Source: Brienomyrus brachyistius
Lineage: Eukaryota > Chordata > Actinopteri > Osteoglossiformes > Mormyridae
Length of the DNA: 64,000 bases
Direction of reading: 5' to 3'
Assembly: GCF_023856365.1 (NCBI RefSeq)
Contig: NC_064538.1
Span: 6,456,435-6,520,434, forward strand
Below are positions 43,511 through 55,718 of the stretch, one piece after another (position 1 is the stretch's first letter; each line of letters opens with the position of its first letter). The position numbers and the translations under genes are program-made. A model generated the notes under the pieces. It saw only the letters and a program-made list of their open reading frames with translations, was not told where the DNA came from and did no database searches.

Positions 43511-46146
43511 TGTCACGGGAGATCGCGGGCAGAGCGGCGATCGTGCGTGCAGGCGGGCAAGGACAGGCAGACAAGCAGAAATCGGGGCAAAGTACGGGGT
43601 TTAATCGGGGACACGGAACTACGAACACTGACTGACATCAATGACGGACGAAGGACTCAGGTAAGACACGGACTGAAATACACAGGACTGAGCAAATGAA
43701 CTAGATACAGCTGGGTACAATCGGGAGAAAACACGTGGGTAATCAGGGGGCGTGGCACACAGGAGGAGCGGACGAGCCGGGCATGACAGAACCCCCCCCC
43801 CCAAAGGCGCGCTACTCCGGGCGCGCCAAGGAAGGGGGCGACGGACGGGACGAGGCAAAACAGGACCTGAAAAACAAGAACAGAATCAACGCAGGACGGG
43901 GAACAGGACCGAAGCACAAAACATGGCAAGAGACAGAACGTAGGACAGGAGCTGACAAAGGGCTGGGAAAGCGGAGAGACAGATCTGTCACGGGAGATCG
44001 CGGGCAGAGCGGCGATCGTGCGTGCAGGCGGGCAAGGACAGGCAGACAAGCAGAAATCGGGGCAAAGTACGGGGTTTAATCGGGGACACGGAACTACGAA
44101 CACTGACTGACATCAATGATGGACGAAGGACTCAGGTAAGACACGGACTGAAATACACAGGACTGAGCAAATGAACTAGATACAGCTGGGTACAATCGGG
44201 AGAAAACATGTGGGTAATCAGGGGGCGTGTCACACAGGAGGAGCGGACGAGCCGGGCATGACAGAACCCCCCCCCAAAGGCGCGCTACTCCGGGCGCGCC
44301 AAGGAATGGGGCGACGGACGGGACGAGGCAAAACAGGACCTGAAAAACAAGAACAGAATCAACGCAGGACGGGGAACAGGACCGAAGCACAAAACATGGC
44401 AAGAGACAGAACGTAGGACAGGAGCTGACAAAGCGGAGAGACAGATCTGTCACGGGAGATCGCGGGCAGAGCGGCGATCGTGCGTGCAGGCGGACAAGGA
44501 CAGGCAGACAAGCAGAAATCGGGGCAAAGTACGGGGTTTAATCGGGGACACGGAACTACGAACACTGACTGACATCAATGACGGACGAAGGACTCAGGTA
44601 AATCACGGACTGAAATACACAGGACTGAGCAAATGAACTAGATACAACTGGGTACAATCGGGAGAAAACACGTGGGTAATCAGGGGGCGTGGCACACAGG
44701 AGGAGCGGACGAACCGGGCATGACAGAACCCTCCCCCAAAGGCGCGCTACTCCGGGCGCGCCAAGGAAGGGGGCGACGGACGGGACGAGGCAAAACAGGA
44801 CCTGAAAAACAAGAACAGAATCAACGCAGGACGGGGAACAGGACCGAAGCACAAAACATGGCAAGAGACAGAACGTAGGACAGGAGCTGACAAAGGGCTG
44901 GGAAAGCGGAGAGACAGATCTGTCACGGGAGATCGCGGGCAGAGCGGCGATCGTGCGTGCAGGCGGGCAAGGACAGGCAGACAAGCAGAAATCGGGGCAA
45001 AGTACGGGGTTTAATCGGGGACACGGAACTACGAACACTGACTGACATCAATGACGGACGAAGGACTCAGGTAAGACACGGACTGAAATACACAGGACTG
45101 AGCAAATGAACTAGATACAGCTGGGTACAATCGGGAGAAAACACGTGGGTAATCAGGGGGCGTGGCACACAGGAGGAGCGGACGAGCCGGGCATGACAGA
45201 ACCCCCCCCCCCAAAGGCGCGCTACTCCGGGCGCGCCAAGGAAGGGGGCGACGGACGGGACGAGGCAAAACAGGACCTGAAAAACAAGAACAGAATCAAC
45301 GCAGGACGGGGAACAGGACCGAAGCACAAAACATGGCAAGAGACAGAACGTAGGACAGGAGCTGACAAAGGGCTGGGAAAGCGGAGAGACAGATCTGTCA
45401 CGGGAGATCGCGGGCAGAGCGGCGATCGTGCGTGCAGGCGGGCAAGGACAGGCAGACAAGCAGAAATCGGGGCAAAGTACGGGGTTTAATCGGGGACACG
45501 GAACTACGAACACTGACTGACATCAATGACGGACGAAGGACTCAGGTAAGACACGGACTGAAATACACAGGACTGAGCAAATGAACTAGATACAGCTGGG
45601 TACAATCGGGAGAAAACACGTGGGTAATCAGGGGGCGTGGCACACAGGAGGAGCGGACGAGCCGGGCATGACAGAACCCCCCCCCAAAGGCGCGCTATTC
45701 CGGGCGCGCCAAGGAAGGGGGCGACGGACGGGACGAGGCAAAACAGGACCTGAAAAACAAGAACAGAATCAACGCAGGACGGGGAACAGGACCGAAGCAC
45801 AAAACATGGCAAGAGACAGAACGTAGGGCAGGAGCTGACAAAGGGCTGGGAAAGCGGAGAGACAGATCTGTCACGGGAGATCGCGGGCAGAGCGGCGATC
45901 GTGCGTGCAGGCGGGCAAGGACAGGCAGACAAGCAGAAATCGGGGCAAAGTACGGGGTTTAATCGGTGACACGGAACTACGAACACTGACTGACATCAAT
46001 GACGGACGAAGGACTCAGGTAAGACACGGACTGAAATACACAGGACTGAGCAAATGAACTAGATACAGCTGGGTACAATCGGGAGAAAACCTGTGGGTAA
46101 TCAGGGGGCGTGGCACACAGGAGGAGCGGACGAGCCGGGCATGACA
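43511..46146 (-). mobile_element. Tandem LTR array E4: 6 LTRs, 5 internal segments
   Basis: LTR left edges are at 43511, 43986, 44448, 44921, 45396 and 45869. It is flanked by GTCTC at 43506-43510 and 46147-46151. It has private substitutions, such as near 44120, 44210 and 44646, and ends in the GACGAGCCGGG variant rather than the GAGGAGCCGGG seen at the right ends of E1, E2 and E5. Confidence 0.85.
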
Positions 46147-46510
46147 GTCTCGATACACCCATATATATTTTTTTTTGGGAATATGGTGGGGTGCATGGGA
46201 TTGCGCCGTCTGCCAGCGGTGGGGAGCTCGTACCCTGACCACTTCCTCACTTTTAATGTACCGCAGTTTTGAATTGCACACACTTCTGTTCACATACACA
46301 TTCATACACACCGACAGGTACATACATTACACACACACACATTGAGTGGGGGGGCAGATGGGGGCCTGAAGAGGGCCCCTTTTATTCTCCCTCTCTGGGC
46401 CCTTGGAGGGTGTGGTGGGTGGTCCCGGGGGGGGTTTGGAGAGTACCCGGAAAACCTGCCTGGTCCTTGACCCACAGTGGCACATCCTTGATGATAATAC
46501 GTTGTTGTAA
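46147..46510 (+). repeat. CA/GC-rich segment after E4
   Basis: Same segment, with private changes near 46203 (ATTGCGCC), 46295 (CACATACAC) and 46347 (GAGTGGG). Confidence 0.75.
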
Positions 46511-46935
46511 ATTTGTATTATATGAAGGTTGATGTTGCTATTTATTGTTATTGTTGTTATCATAACTGCAGCTGTACTTATCATTTTTGATAAAAAATGA
46601 AAAAAACATTTTTTATTTGAAAAAAAAAACAGTCCTCCGCAGAGGAGGGGTGGTGGAGGGAATATACATGTAAAAAAAAATAATTATTATATGGAGGTTG
46701 ATGTTGCTATTTATTGTTATTGTTGTTATCATAACTGCAGCTGTACTTATCATTTTTGTTATTGCTATTACTATTGTTATTTGCTCTAGTTGTTTTTCTT
46801 TTTTTTTTATTATTTTTATTTTCTTTTTGTTTTTCTTTGTTTTTGTGTTTTTTTTCTTCATAATGGAAATTTAAAATAAAGTAGTCCTCCGCAGAGGAGG
46901 GGTGGTGGAGGGAATATGCATGTAAAAAAAAATAA

Positions 46936-47490
46936 TTGTCACGCAACAGGGGTGACATATATCTCCCTGAGCCTGCGCAGTTTGTCGGGTGTTATGGGTG
47001 GTCCCGAAGGGGTCTGACCCCCTCTGCTGGTGGTGGGCTGGGTTGGTGCGTGAGTTGTGTCACTGTGGGTCAGGGTCCTGACGGGTATTCCGGGTACTTT
47101 GGGACACTACGTGCGTCGAAGGCGGCTTTGTGGTTTGGTCTTGTGCTGGGTGGGGGTGCCTACCTTCTTCTGTGGCCCTGGGTTCGGCTTCCTGGAAAGT
47201 GGGGTGGGCCCTTTTCACGGCCCCCCTCTACTTCCCGCTCCCCCTCAGCACTACTGGTGGTCGCATGCCGGGGGGTCAGAATGGGGGGGGTGTCGCTGCT
47301 ACTCCCCACATCAACTATTAGCACATCCATGGACAAATCGCTACACTCACACACAAGCATAAATACATACATATATATAGGTATGCATCCACACTTACCT
47401 GTACACCCCACACATGTAGATACACATACACAACCAATAGCAGACACGTTGTTTTTCTTTGTTTATTTTTTGTGTTTTTTTTTGTTTGAA
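46936..47490 (+). repeat. GC-rich satellite segment, array B block 3
   Basis: It carries the array B marker GGGTTGGTGCGTG and one extra TA near 47375. Confidence 0.8.
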
Positions 47491-47649
47491 ATGGAAATTA
47501 AAAATAAAGCAGTCCTCCGCAGAGGAGGGGTGGTGGAGGGAATATATATGTAGATATATAAAATAATTGTCTCACAACTAGGGTGACATACCTTGCCTGC
47601 TCACTCAATTTTAGTGCTCCTTAGTTATCCATACTGACCATCTAGTCTC

Positions 47650-49336
47650 TGTCACGGGAGATCGCGGGCAGAGCGGCGATCGTGCGTGCAGGCGGGCAAG
47701 GACAGGCAGGCAAGCAGAAATCGGGGCAAAGTACGGGGTTTAATCGGGGACACGGAACTACGAACACTGACTGACATCAATGACGGACGAAGGACTCAGG
47801 TAAATCACGGACTGAAATACACAGGACTGAGCAAATGAACTAGATACAGCTGGGTACAATCGGGAGAAAACACGTGGGTAATCAGGGGGCGTGGCACACA
47901 GGAGGAGCGGACGAGCCGGGCATGACAGAACCCCCCCCCAAAGGCGCGCTACTCCGGGCGCGCCAAGGAAGGGGGCGACGGACGGGACGAGGCAAAACAG
48001 GACCTGAAAAACAAGAACAGAATCAACGCAGGACGGGGAACAGGACCGAAGCACAAAACATGGCAAGAGACAGAACGTAGGACAGGAGCTGACAAAGGGC
48101 TGGGAAAGCGGAGAGACAGATCTGTCACGGGAGATCGCGGGCAGAGCGGCGATCGTGCGTGCAGGCGGGCAAGGACAGGCAGACAAGCAGAAATCGGGGC
48201 AAAGTACGGGGTTTAATCGGGGACACGGAACTACGAACACTGACTGACATCAATGACGGACGAAGGACTCAGGTAAGACACGGACTGAAATACACAGGAC
48301 TGAGCAAATGAACTAGATACAGCTGGGTACAATCGGGAGAAAACACGTGGGTAATCAGGGGGCGTGGCACACAGGAGGAGCGGACGAGCCGGGCATGACA
48401 GAACCCCCCCCCCAAAGGCGCGCTACTCCGGGCGCGCCAAGGAAGGGGGCGACGGACGGGACGAGGCAAAACAGGACCTGAAAAACAAGAACAGAATCAA
48501 TGCAGGACGGGGAACAGGACCGAAGCACAAAACATGGCAAGAGACAGAACGTAGCACAGGAGCTGACAAAGCGGAGAGACAGATCTGTCACGGGAGATCG
48601 CGGGCAGAGCTGCGATCGTGCGTGCAGGCGGGCAAGGACAGGCAGACAAGCAGAAATCGGGGCAAAGTACGGGGTTTAATCGGGGACACGGAACTACGAA
48701 CACTGACTGACATCAATGACGGACGAAGGACTCAGGTAAATCACGGACTGAAATACACAGGACTGAGCAAATGAACTAGATACAGCTGGGTACAATCGGG
48801 AGAAAACACGTGGGTAATCAGGGGGCGTGGCACACAGGAGGAGCAGACGAGCCGGGCATGACAGAACCCCCCCCCAAAGGCGCGCTATTCCGGGCGCGCC
48901 AAGGAAGGGGGCGACGGACGGGACGAGGCAAAACAGGACCTGAAAAACAAGAACAGAATCAACGCAGGACGGGGAACAGGACCGAAGCACAAAACATGGC
49001 AAGAGACAGAACGTAGGGCAGGAGCTGACAAAGGGCTGGGAAAGCGGAGAGACAGATCTGTCACGGGAGATCGCGGGCAGAGCGGCGATCGTGCGTGCAG
49101 GCGGGCAAGGACAGGCAGACAAGCAGAAATCGGGGCAAAGTACGGGGTTTAATCGGTGACACGGAACTACGAACACTGACTGACATCAATGACGGACGAA
49201 GGACTCAGGTAAATCACGGACTGAAATACACAGGACTGAGCAAATGAACTAGATACAGCTGGGTACAATCGGGAGAAAACACGTGGGTAATCAGGGGGCG
49301 TGGCACACAGGAGGAGCGGAGGAGCCGGGCATGACA
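47650..49336 (-). mobile_element. Tandem LTR array E5: 4 LTRs, 3 internal segments
   Basis: LTR left edges are at 47650, 48123, 48586 and 49059. It has the same length (1687 bp) and variant order as E2, and is flanked by GTCTC at 47645-47649 and 49337-49341. It is the positional equivalent of E2 in copy B. Confidence 0.85.
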
Positions 49337-49700
49337 GTCTCGATACACCCATATATATTTTTTTTTGGGAATATGGTGGGGTGCATGGGATTCCGCCGTC
49401 TGCCAGCGGTGGGGAGCTCGTACCCTGACCACTTCCTCACTTTTAATGTACCGCAGTTTTGAATTGCACACACTTCTGTTCACACACACATTCATACACA
49501 CCGACATGTACATACATTACACACACACACATTGAGCGGGGGGGCAGATGGGGGCCTGAAGAGGGCCCCTTTTATTCTCCCTCTCTGGGCCCTTGGAGGG
49601 TGTGGTGGGTGGTCCCGGGGGGGGTTTGGAGAGTACCCGGAAAACCTGCCTGGTCCTTGACCCACAGTGGCACATCCTTGATGATAATACGTTGTTGTAA
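49337..49700 (+). repeat. CA/GC-rich segment after E5
   Basis: Same segment as the one after E2, its positional equivalent in copy A. Confidence 0.75.
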
Positions 49701-50069
49701 ATTTGTATTATATGAAGGTTGATGTTGCTATTTATTGTTATTGTTGTTATCATAACTGCAGCTGTACTTATCATTTTTGATAAAAAATGAAAAAAACATT
49801 TTTGATTTGAAAAAAAAAACAGTCCTCCGCAGAGGAGGGGTGGTGGAGGGAATATACATGTAAAAAAAAAATAATTATTATATGGAGGTTGATGTTGCTA
49901 TTTATTGTTATTGTTGTTATCATAACTGCAGCTGTACTTATCATTTTTGTTATTGCTATTACTATTGTTATTGGCTCTAGTTGTTTTTCTTTTTATTTAT
50001 TTTTATTATTTTTATTTTATTTTTGTTTTTCTTTGTTTTTGTGTTTTTTTTTCTTCATAATGGAAATTA

Positions 50070-50234
50070 AAAATAAAGCAGTCCTCCGCAGAGGAGGGGT
50101 GGTGGAGGGAATATATATATACATATATATAAAATAATTGTCACACAACTAGGGTGACATACCTTGCCTGCTCCCCCAATTTTAGTGCACCTTAGTTATC
50201 CAACCTGACCATCTAGTCTCGATACACCCATATA

Positions 50235-50299
<65 letters not shown>

Positions 50300-50711
50300 C
50301 TTCTTTTTTTGTGTTTTTTTTCGCAATGGACAATAAAAATAACGCAGTTCTCCGTAAAGGAGGGATGGTGGATGGACTATATATATACATATATTTAAAG
50401 TAATTGTCACACAACTGGGGTGACATGCCTTGCCTGCTCCCCCAGTTTTAGTGCACCTTAGTTGTCCATACTTACCATCTAGTCTCGATACACCCATTTA
50501 TATGTATATATATAGATTTTTTTTTGTTTTTTTTCGCAATGGGCATTTAAAATTAAGCAGTCCTCCTTAAAGGAGGGGTGGTGGAGGGAATATATATACA
50601 TATATATAAAATATTTGTCACACACCTGGGGTGACATGCCTTGCCTGCTCCCCCAATTTTAGTGCACCTTAGTTATCCATACTGACCATCTAGTCTCGAT
50701 ACACCCATATA

Positions 50712-50771
<60 letters not shown>

Positions 50772-51113
50772 GTGTTTTTTTTCACAATGGACAATAAAAA
50801 TAACGCAGTTCTCCATTAAGGAGGGATGGTGGATGGACTATATATATACATATATATAAAGTAATTGTCACACACCTGGGGTGACATGCCTTGCCTGCTC
50901 CCCCAATTTTAGTGCACCTTTGTTATCCAACCTGACCATGTAGTCTCGATACACCCATTTATATGTATATATATAGATTTTTTTTTTGTTTTTTTTTTCG
51001 CAATGGAAAATAAAAATAACGCAGTTCTCCGTGAAGGAGGGATGGTGGAGGGAATATATATAGATACATATAAAATAATTGTCACACACCTGGGGTGACA
51101 TGCCTTGCCTGCT
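50070..51113 (+). repeat. Uninterrupted satellite monomers, array B tail
   Basis: Equivalent of 12376-13640 with one monomer fewer. The last monomer starts like the copy A monomer at about 13297 and ends like the one at about 13530, as expected from one unequal exchange. TA runs at 50239-50297 and 50711-50756 differ in length from copy A. Confidence 0.85.
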
Positions 51114-51117
51114 TGTG

Positions 51118-51573
51118 GGATGAGGAAGACTCAGGGACTGGAAATGGGATTGAAACTGAAGATGTTCTCATTCCTTTTTGTATTGTTTCCAATTTTCCTT
51201 CCCCCAGATATGAGGAGTTTGCTGCTATATTGTGCACTAATTGAGATTCTGATGCTGGTATTTTTATTGTTTATAAGTTTGTTATTGTTTTCAAGTTCTT
51301 TTGTGCTTTTGCATTTTTCCTTCTGTTTTAGTAATTGCTGTTTGATGTCTGTGAAGGATGGGTGGGGTGAGAAAACTCAGGGACTGGAAGCGGGATTAAA
51401 ACTGAAGATTACATGCTCATTCCTTTTTGTTTTGTTTACAAATTCTCCTACCGTCTGATATGAGGAGTTTGCTGCTATATTGTGTACTAATAGAGATTCT
51501 GATGCTGCTATTTTTATTGTTTATAAATGTGTTATTGTTTCATAAGTTGAGTATTCAATAAATGCTAAATTGA
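51118..51573 (+). repeat. Two direct copies of a ~230-bp segment (copy B)
   Basis: Copy B equivalent of 13645-14100, adjacent to the end of the monomer array. Confidence 0.75.
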
Positions 51574-51784
51574 GATCTTTTGTCTATCGTTTGTTATTAT
51601 TAGTGTGATATTCTATCATCCAAATAAAGGGAAAAACGTCCAATTATCGGCCAAAAAAAATCAGCAGCATATATCGGCCATCACCTTACCCTGACTCCTA
51701 AATATCGGCATCGGCTATTGAAAACCCCATATCGGTCGACCTCTAGTCACAGTACATTCTGTCCAATTCATCCATCGAGTTAAG

Positions 51785-52066
51785 TCACACACCCACTTGA
51801 GGGGGCACTCCGGCAGACGTGAGGATGGGGATGTTCTTTCCCCTATAACATCCACTGCAGAAGTACATCTCGCTCCTGTTCACAGGGCTTACTTCAATGA
51901 TGAAGCAGGGCTGGTTGGCTGGACAAGTGAAGTTGTCCTGCTGCTGGGTCTCGGTGCTGTTTTTCCACCTAAGCTTGAAGGTGGAAATGTGTTCCAACTC
52001 GCTCCCTGGGACTGCAGCATAGCCAAACATCGCGAGCAGCGTCGGCCACACCCACCACCAGAACCA
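51785..52066 (-). CDS. Uncharacterised open frame, possible exon (copy B)
   Basis: Copy B equivalent of 14312-14593, with the same translation over its listed length. Identity between copies does not prove selection, because flanking DNA is also almost identical. Confidence 0.25.
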   Translation of the reverse strand, partial: WFWWWVWPTLLAMFGYAAVPGSELEHISTFKLRWKNSTETQQQDNFTCPANQPCFIIEVSPVNRSEMYFCSGCYRGKNIPILTSAGVPPQVGV

Positions 52067-52852
52067 TCACACTGTCCTGTACACATAAAGAAGAACTAAA
52101 ACCTGTTTTAAACCTGAGTGTTTTGGACTTTTCTAAAGAGGTTGTGACAATCTATGCGTTTTCAGATAATTCCATTATATTGAGCTAATTGGCTTACAGT
52201 GATGCTGTATATTTCTTGTGCTTTAATTTGTACTGATTTTAACTATTTTACATTTAGTTTGTACGCAACAGAAGAGAAATTAATAGTAGTAATGTTTGGC
52301 AGCATAGGTGATTCGTTAAAATTATACCGAAGAATGGAAAATGTGATATTTAGAATATTTTTTGCAATTTAGTAGCTAATTTAAGCACTTACCCAATGCC
52401 TCAATTTGTTTTAGGTCAATAATGTCCGAGCCAAAAGAATGAATGTATGAATTTAATACAATTCACCCACTCCCACCCACACACAAATCTGAAATTCAAT
52501 TTATTAAGACATTTCTTAAACATTAGTGCATTAACAAAAAAGGAAAATCTTAAGAGATTCAGTAGGATTTTCTATGTTAGACTTAAGTTAATAGTTCAAT
52601 AGTGTTTACATATTTCAGTATAGCAGTTTGACTTTAATGTTGAAACAGATGCTAAAACATGGAATAATTTCATAACTGTGAGAAATATGTTTTTCACAAA
52701 CACTAGCAAAGGTAGCTTATAGTTAAGCTTACTTAAGTCAGCAAGTCAGGCTACAGTGTGTAAGAATAGTCGTAAACGATAATTTGTCTCAGTCTTGCAT
52801 GACAGAATAAGTAAACAGAAAATATAAAACGGCTGAAACAGCGTCATTAACG

Positions 52853-52954
52853 TCAGCTACAGTAGAGGCGCAGAAAAGGTGTCATGATGAAGTATTCCCA
52901 AACTTTGGAAGACCGCATGCGAGCCTTTTTTGCCGCTTGTTTCTCCAGAGCCAT
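52853..52954 (-). pseudogene. BED-finger (hAT/ZBED-like) N-terminal remnant (copy B)
   Basis: Copy B equivalent of 15380-15481. The shared truncation shows that the loss preceded the duplication. Confidence 0.45.
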
Positions 52955-53212
52955 GTTGGCTCGTGTGCGGGTGGGCGGGCAGCAAATTTCTTTTTTGCAG
53001 GGTGGTAGGTGATGTCTCATTAATATTTCTGAGAGAAGTGCTACATGATTGGCCAGTGCATGCCTTACAAAATGGTGCGGCACTGCATCCAAGCCTGCAA
53101 CACTCAGAGTCGCAGATTCAGTGGAAACCATTTGTAGTAATTATGTCTGTCTGGCTGATTTCCAACTAATTGATATTTGTATATTTATTACATGAATATA
53201 AAGTAATATAAC

Positions 53213-53663
53213 AGGTATTTAATGGTTTTCCATTTGAGGAATTTGCAAAAAACTGCAGTGCATGATGGGTAGGATCTAAAGGCTGCCTAACGTCCTCATC
53301 CGTCTGACGACATACATCAAGACTAGGAAGGTGCATAATGTTCATGCCTGGTTGCGTTTGTTGGTCCAGAAAGTAATTCAATTTCGCCTTGTAGGCTACG
53401 TTCTTAAAAACTGCTTGGATATAACCCGATTATAAGCTGTGAGCCTTTTAATTTCTTTGTTTACCAGGTAGGCTACCTTCTTTAAACTGCATTTTGTTAG
53501 ACTACATATTTAGGGAGGTCTTTATAAATTTATTGTAGTCTTTATAAATATGTATATAGTTTAGCCTAACCCAGCCACTTAAGGGAGAAAGCCAGCTCAA
53601 CTAGGTGTCGGTCCCAAGCCCGGATTAATGGGGAGGGTTGGCGTCAAGAAATAAAGAGACTGT
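53213..53663 (+). repeat. Dispersed repeat G (copy B)
   Basis: Equivalent of 15740-16190, with a few substitutions (for example GGGAGAAAGCC near 53584). Confidence 0.7.
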
Positions 53664-53916
53664 ATCTTCACTGCATGACTGATGTCAAAATGTGGGAAAT
53701 GTGTGGTTGTATAAATAAATGCATTAAAGTAGGTTAATGATTCTGTGCTGTCTAAATTGTATAGAAAATTTCTTCATAAGCCCCCAAGCTTTTCCCTGGT
53801 GCTGCCACTGTTGTTCAGAGTAAAAGTAACTTTGTCATTAATAAACAGTACTCTGATCAAATTTTTGCATGTACAAACACAAAGTTTAACCACATGTTTA
53901 GACACAATTCACACAC

Positions 53917-55387
53917 CTGGTACATTTCCATAATGCTAAGACTCTCTACAGTTACTTGATTCACTTTCTTGTTTGGTACACAGTCAATTGATGGATCTGT
54001 AAGATCATTACCAGACCGTCTGCTGCAAACTCTACAGTTAATGAATGGCTGCAAAAACACACAGACACACAAAAACAGTATTTAAAGAGTGGTGGGCAAT
54101 AAATACAGTGAGAGAAGGTGTAGTAAAGATATATCTAATGATTTAAGGCAGAGCTGCTGGACTGCAGGGTTTAATCACACAGATCAATTTTAGGGGAAAG
54201 AGCTTCCAAAGCAGGGTCACCATAAGGCTATATCATACAAAGCAAGTACATCTAAAAGTATTGACAACAAATCCCGTTTAACTGAACACTGCTCTGTATT
54301 AAAATACTGTCCTCCGATCAAGCTAAGTGGTCCTGTAGTTCACTATTTAAAGAGGTAAATTTAAAGGGTAATTCACACTGCACATCTACCCTGCTCTGAC
54401 CAGGTTTAATTGCTGGCTTTCTAATTAAAACAAGAGTTAAGTCCTGCCCTTTCACCACAAAACACCATGCCGCCATTTAAGGCTGATTTCAACAATGAGA
54501 GTTAGTTAACCCGGATCGATTGAGGTAACTCTGGGTATGTAAAACCCGCTTTGTAGTACAGCGCACAGCTCTTTAAATAAGGCCAGCTAGGGTTCATAGC
54601 TCGAGGCAAAATCTACAGGTCGCCCCTCAGATGATTAGCATTTGTTTCTGTCTGGTAATCCAGCTTTTAAGCCTGTAAGCCTACTGAAATTTGAGAATAA
54701 TGTGAAGGAACTGGCTGTTTGAGGCCACCTATCTATTTGTTACTTTATTGTTGGCTAACTTTCCCCCGCAGGGCATCAAAAAAGTTAACACAAACCTAAA
54801 TTAATTTGCTAACTGATATGTCCAATGCTCACAGTCACAGTGACTCATTACTTACCCTGTTGGTCACAAACACGCAGTCATCCCGATGGTCTGTTGCAGT
54901 TGACTTTGGACATTTTGTTGCTCTCAAGAGAATCTCAATGTCAATGTTTGCACTGCTGATCTAAATCACATAAACATGTTATATACAAAATTGCCTACAA
55001 CTGTTTTAAAGGCAATATAACAAACAACAATCACCCAAAAAATGGCAAACTGTCACAGACTTGAATGTAGCAGATTCAGAGGGAAACTGTGAGAAGGTAA
55101 AATTGACCAGGGCTGAGATATAAAACCATCACTTTCATTGTGAAGAGACATTAAGCATCATATGCATTGAAATTAAAACATCAAAATCAATGTGATACTC
55201 ATTAGTTCAGCTTGCAGATGGTGAAAGTTTCACACTTTTGTAAACACTTTCTCAGTAGTTACCTTTGGACGGCCCTGGATGTTATAGAAATTCATGTGCT
55301 GACGGGTTCCTTGATGAGCATTTTCGACTGCGAGTTTAATGGCCGTCTTGTAGGGTGCAGGGAGACTGTGGTAATCTTGCTGTGCCT
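53917..55387 (-). CDS. Chemerin-like (RARRES2 family) gene, three internal exons (copy B)
   Basis: Exons at 55263-55387, 54856-54960 and 53917-54048 have the same splice signals and phases as copy A. One replacement is visible: Ser in PFSNC of copy A is Ile in copy B (exon 53917-54048). No stop or frameshift separates the copies, so both could be functional. Missing end exons may lie outside the recognisable sequence or may have been lost. Confidence 0.65.
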
Positions 55388-55410
55388 CTGTGGAGATATG
55401 TGCACAGCGT

Positions 55411-55585
55411 GTAGTTAGAGTATGGAATAGTCTTCCTGTTAGTGTAGCACAAGCTAAAACCCTGGGTTCCTTAAAATCAGAGCTAGATAAGATTTTAACA
55501 ACTCTGAGCTATTAGCTAAGTTCTCCCCAAAGGAGCTTGATGGGCCGAATGGCCTCCTCTCATTTGTAAATCTCTTTGGTTCTTA
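55411..55585 (+). mobile_element. CR1/L2-like LINE 3' end (copy B)
   Basis: Equivalent of 17938-18112 and intact to the same stop. Confidence 0.75.
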
Positions 55586-55718
55586 TGAGTCAGCTTACAG
55601 AGATGAGGTCCAGAAAGTGGCAGGTTGGAGTTCAGCAAACAATTTGGCACTAAACAGCACAAAGACAAAGGAAGCCATCATTGACTTCAGGAAGGATGGA
55701 GGCGAGGTGACACTGGCC

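Larger units (their letters stand above)
39911..51113. repeat. Composite macrosatellite array, copy B
   Basis: Same components as copy A but with three higher-order blocks. GC-rich segments start at 40592, 42798 and 46936, and LTR arrays start at 41304, 43511 and 47650. Spacers lie at about 39911-40590, 41950-42795, 46510-46935 and 49700-50070. The block spacing of 2.2 and 4.1 kb reflects the number of LTR units inside each block. The simple monomer tail (50070-51113) has one monomer fewer than copy A. Confidence 0.9.
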
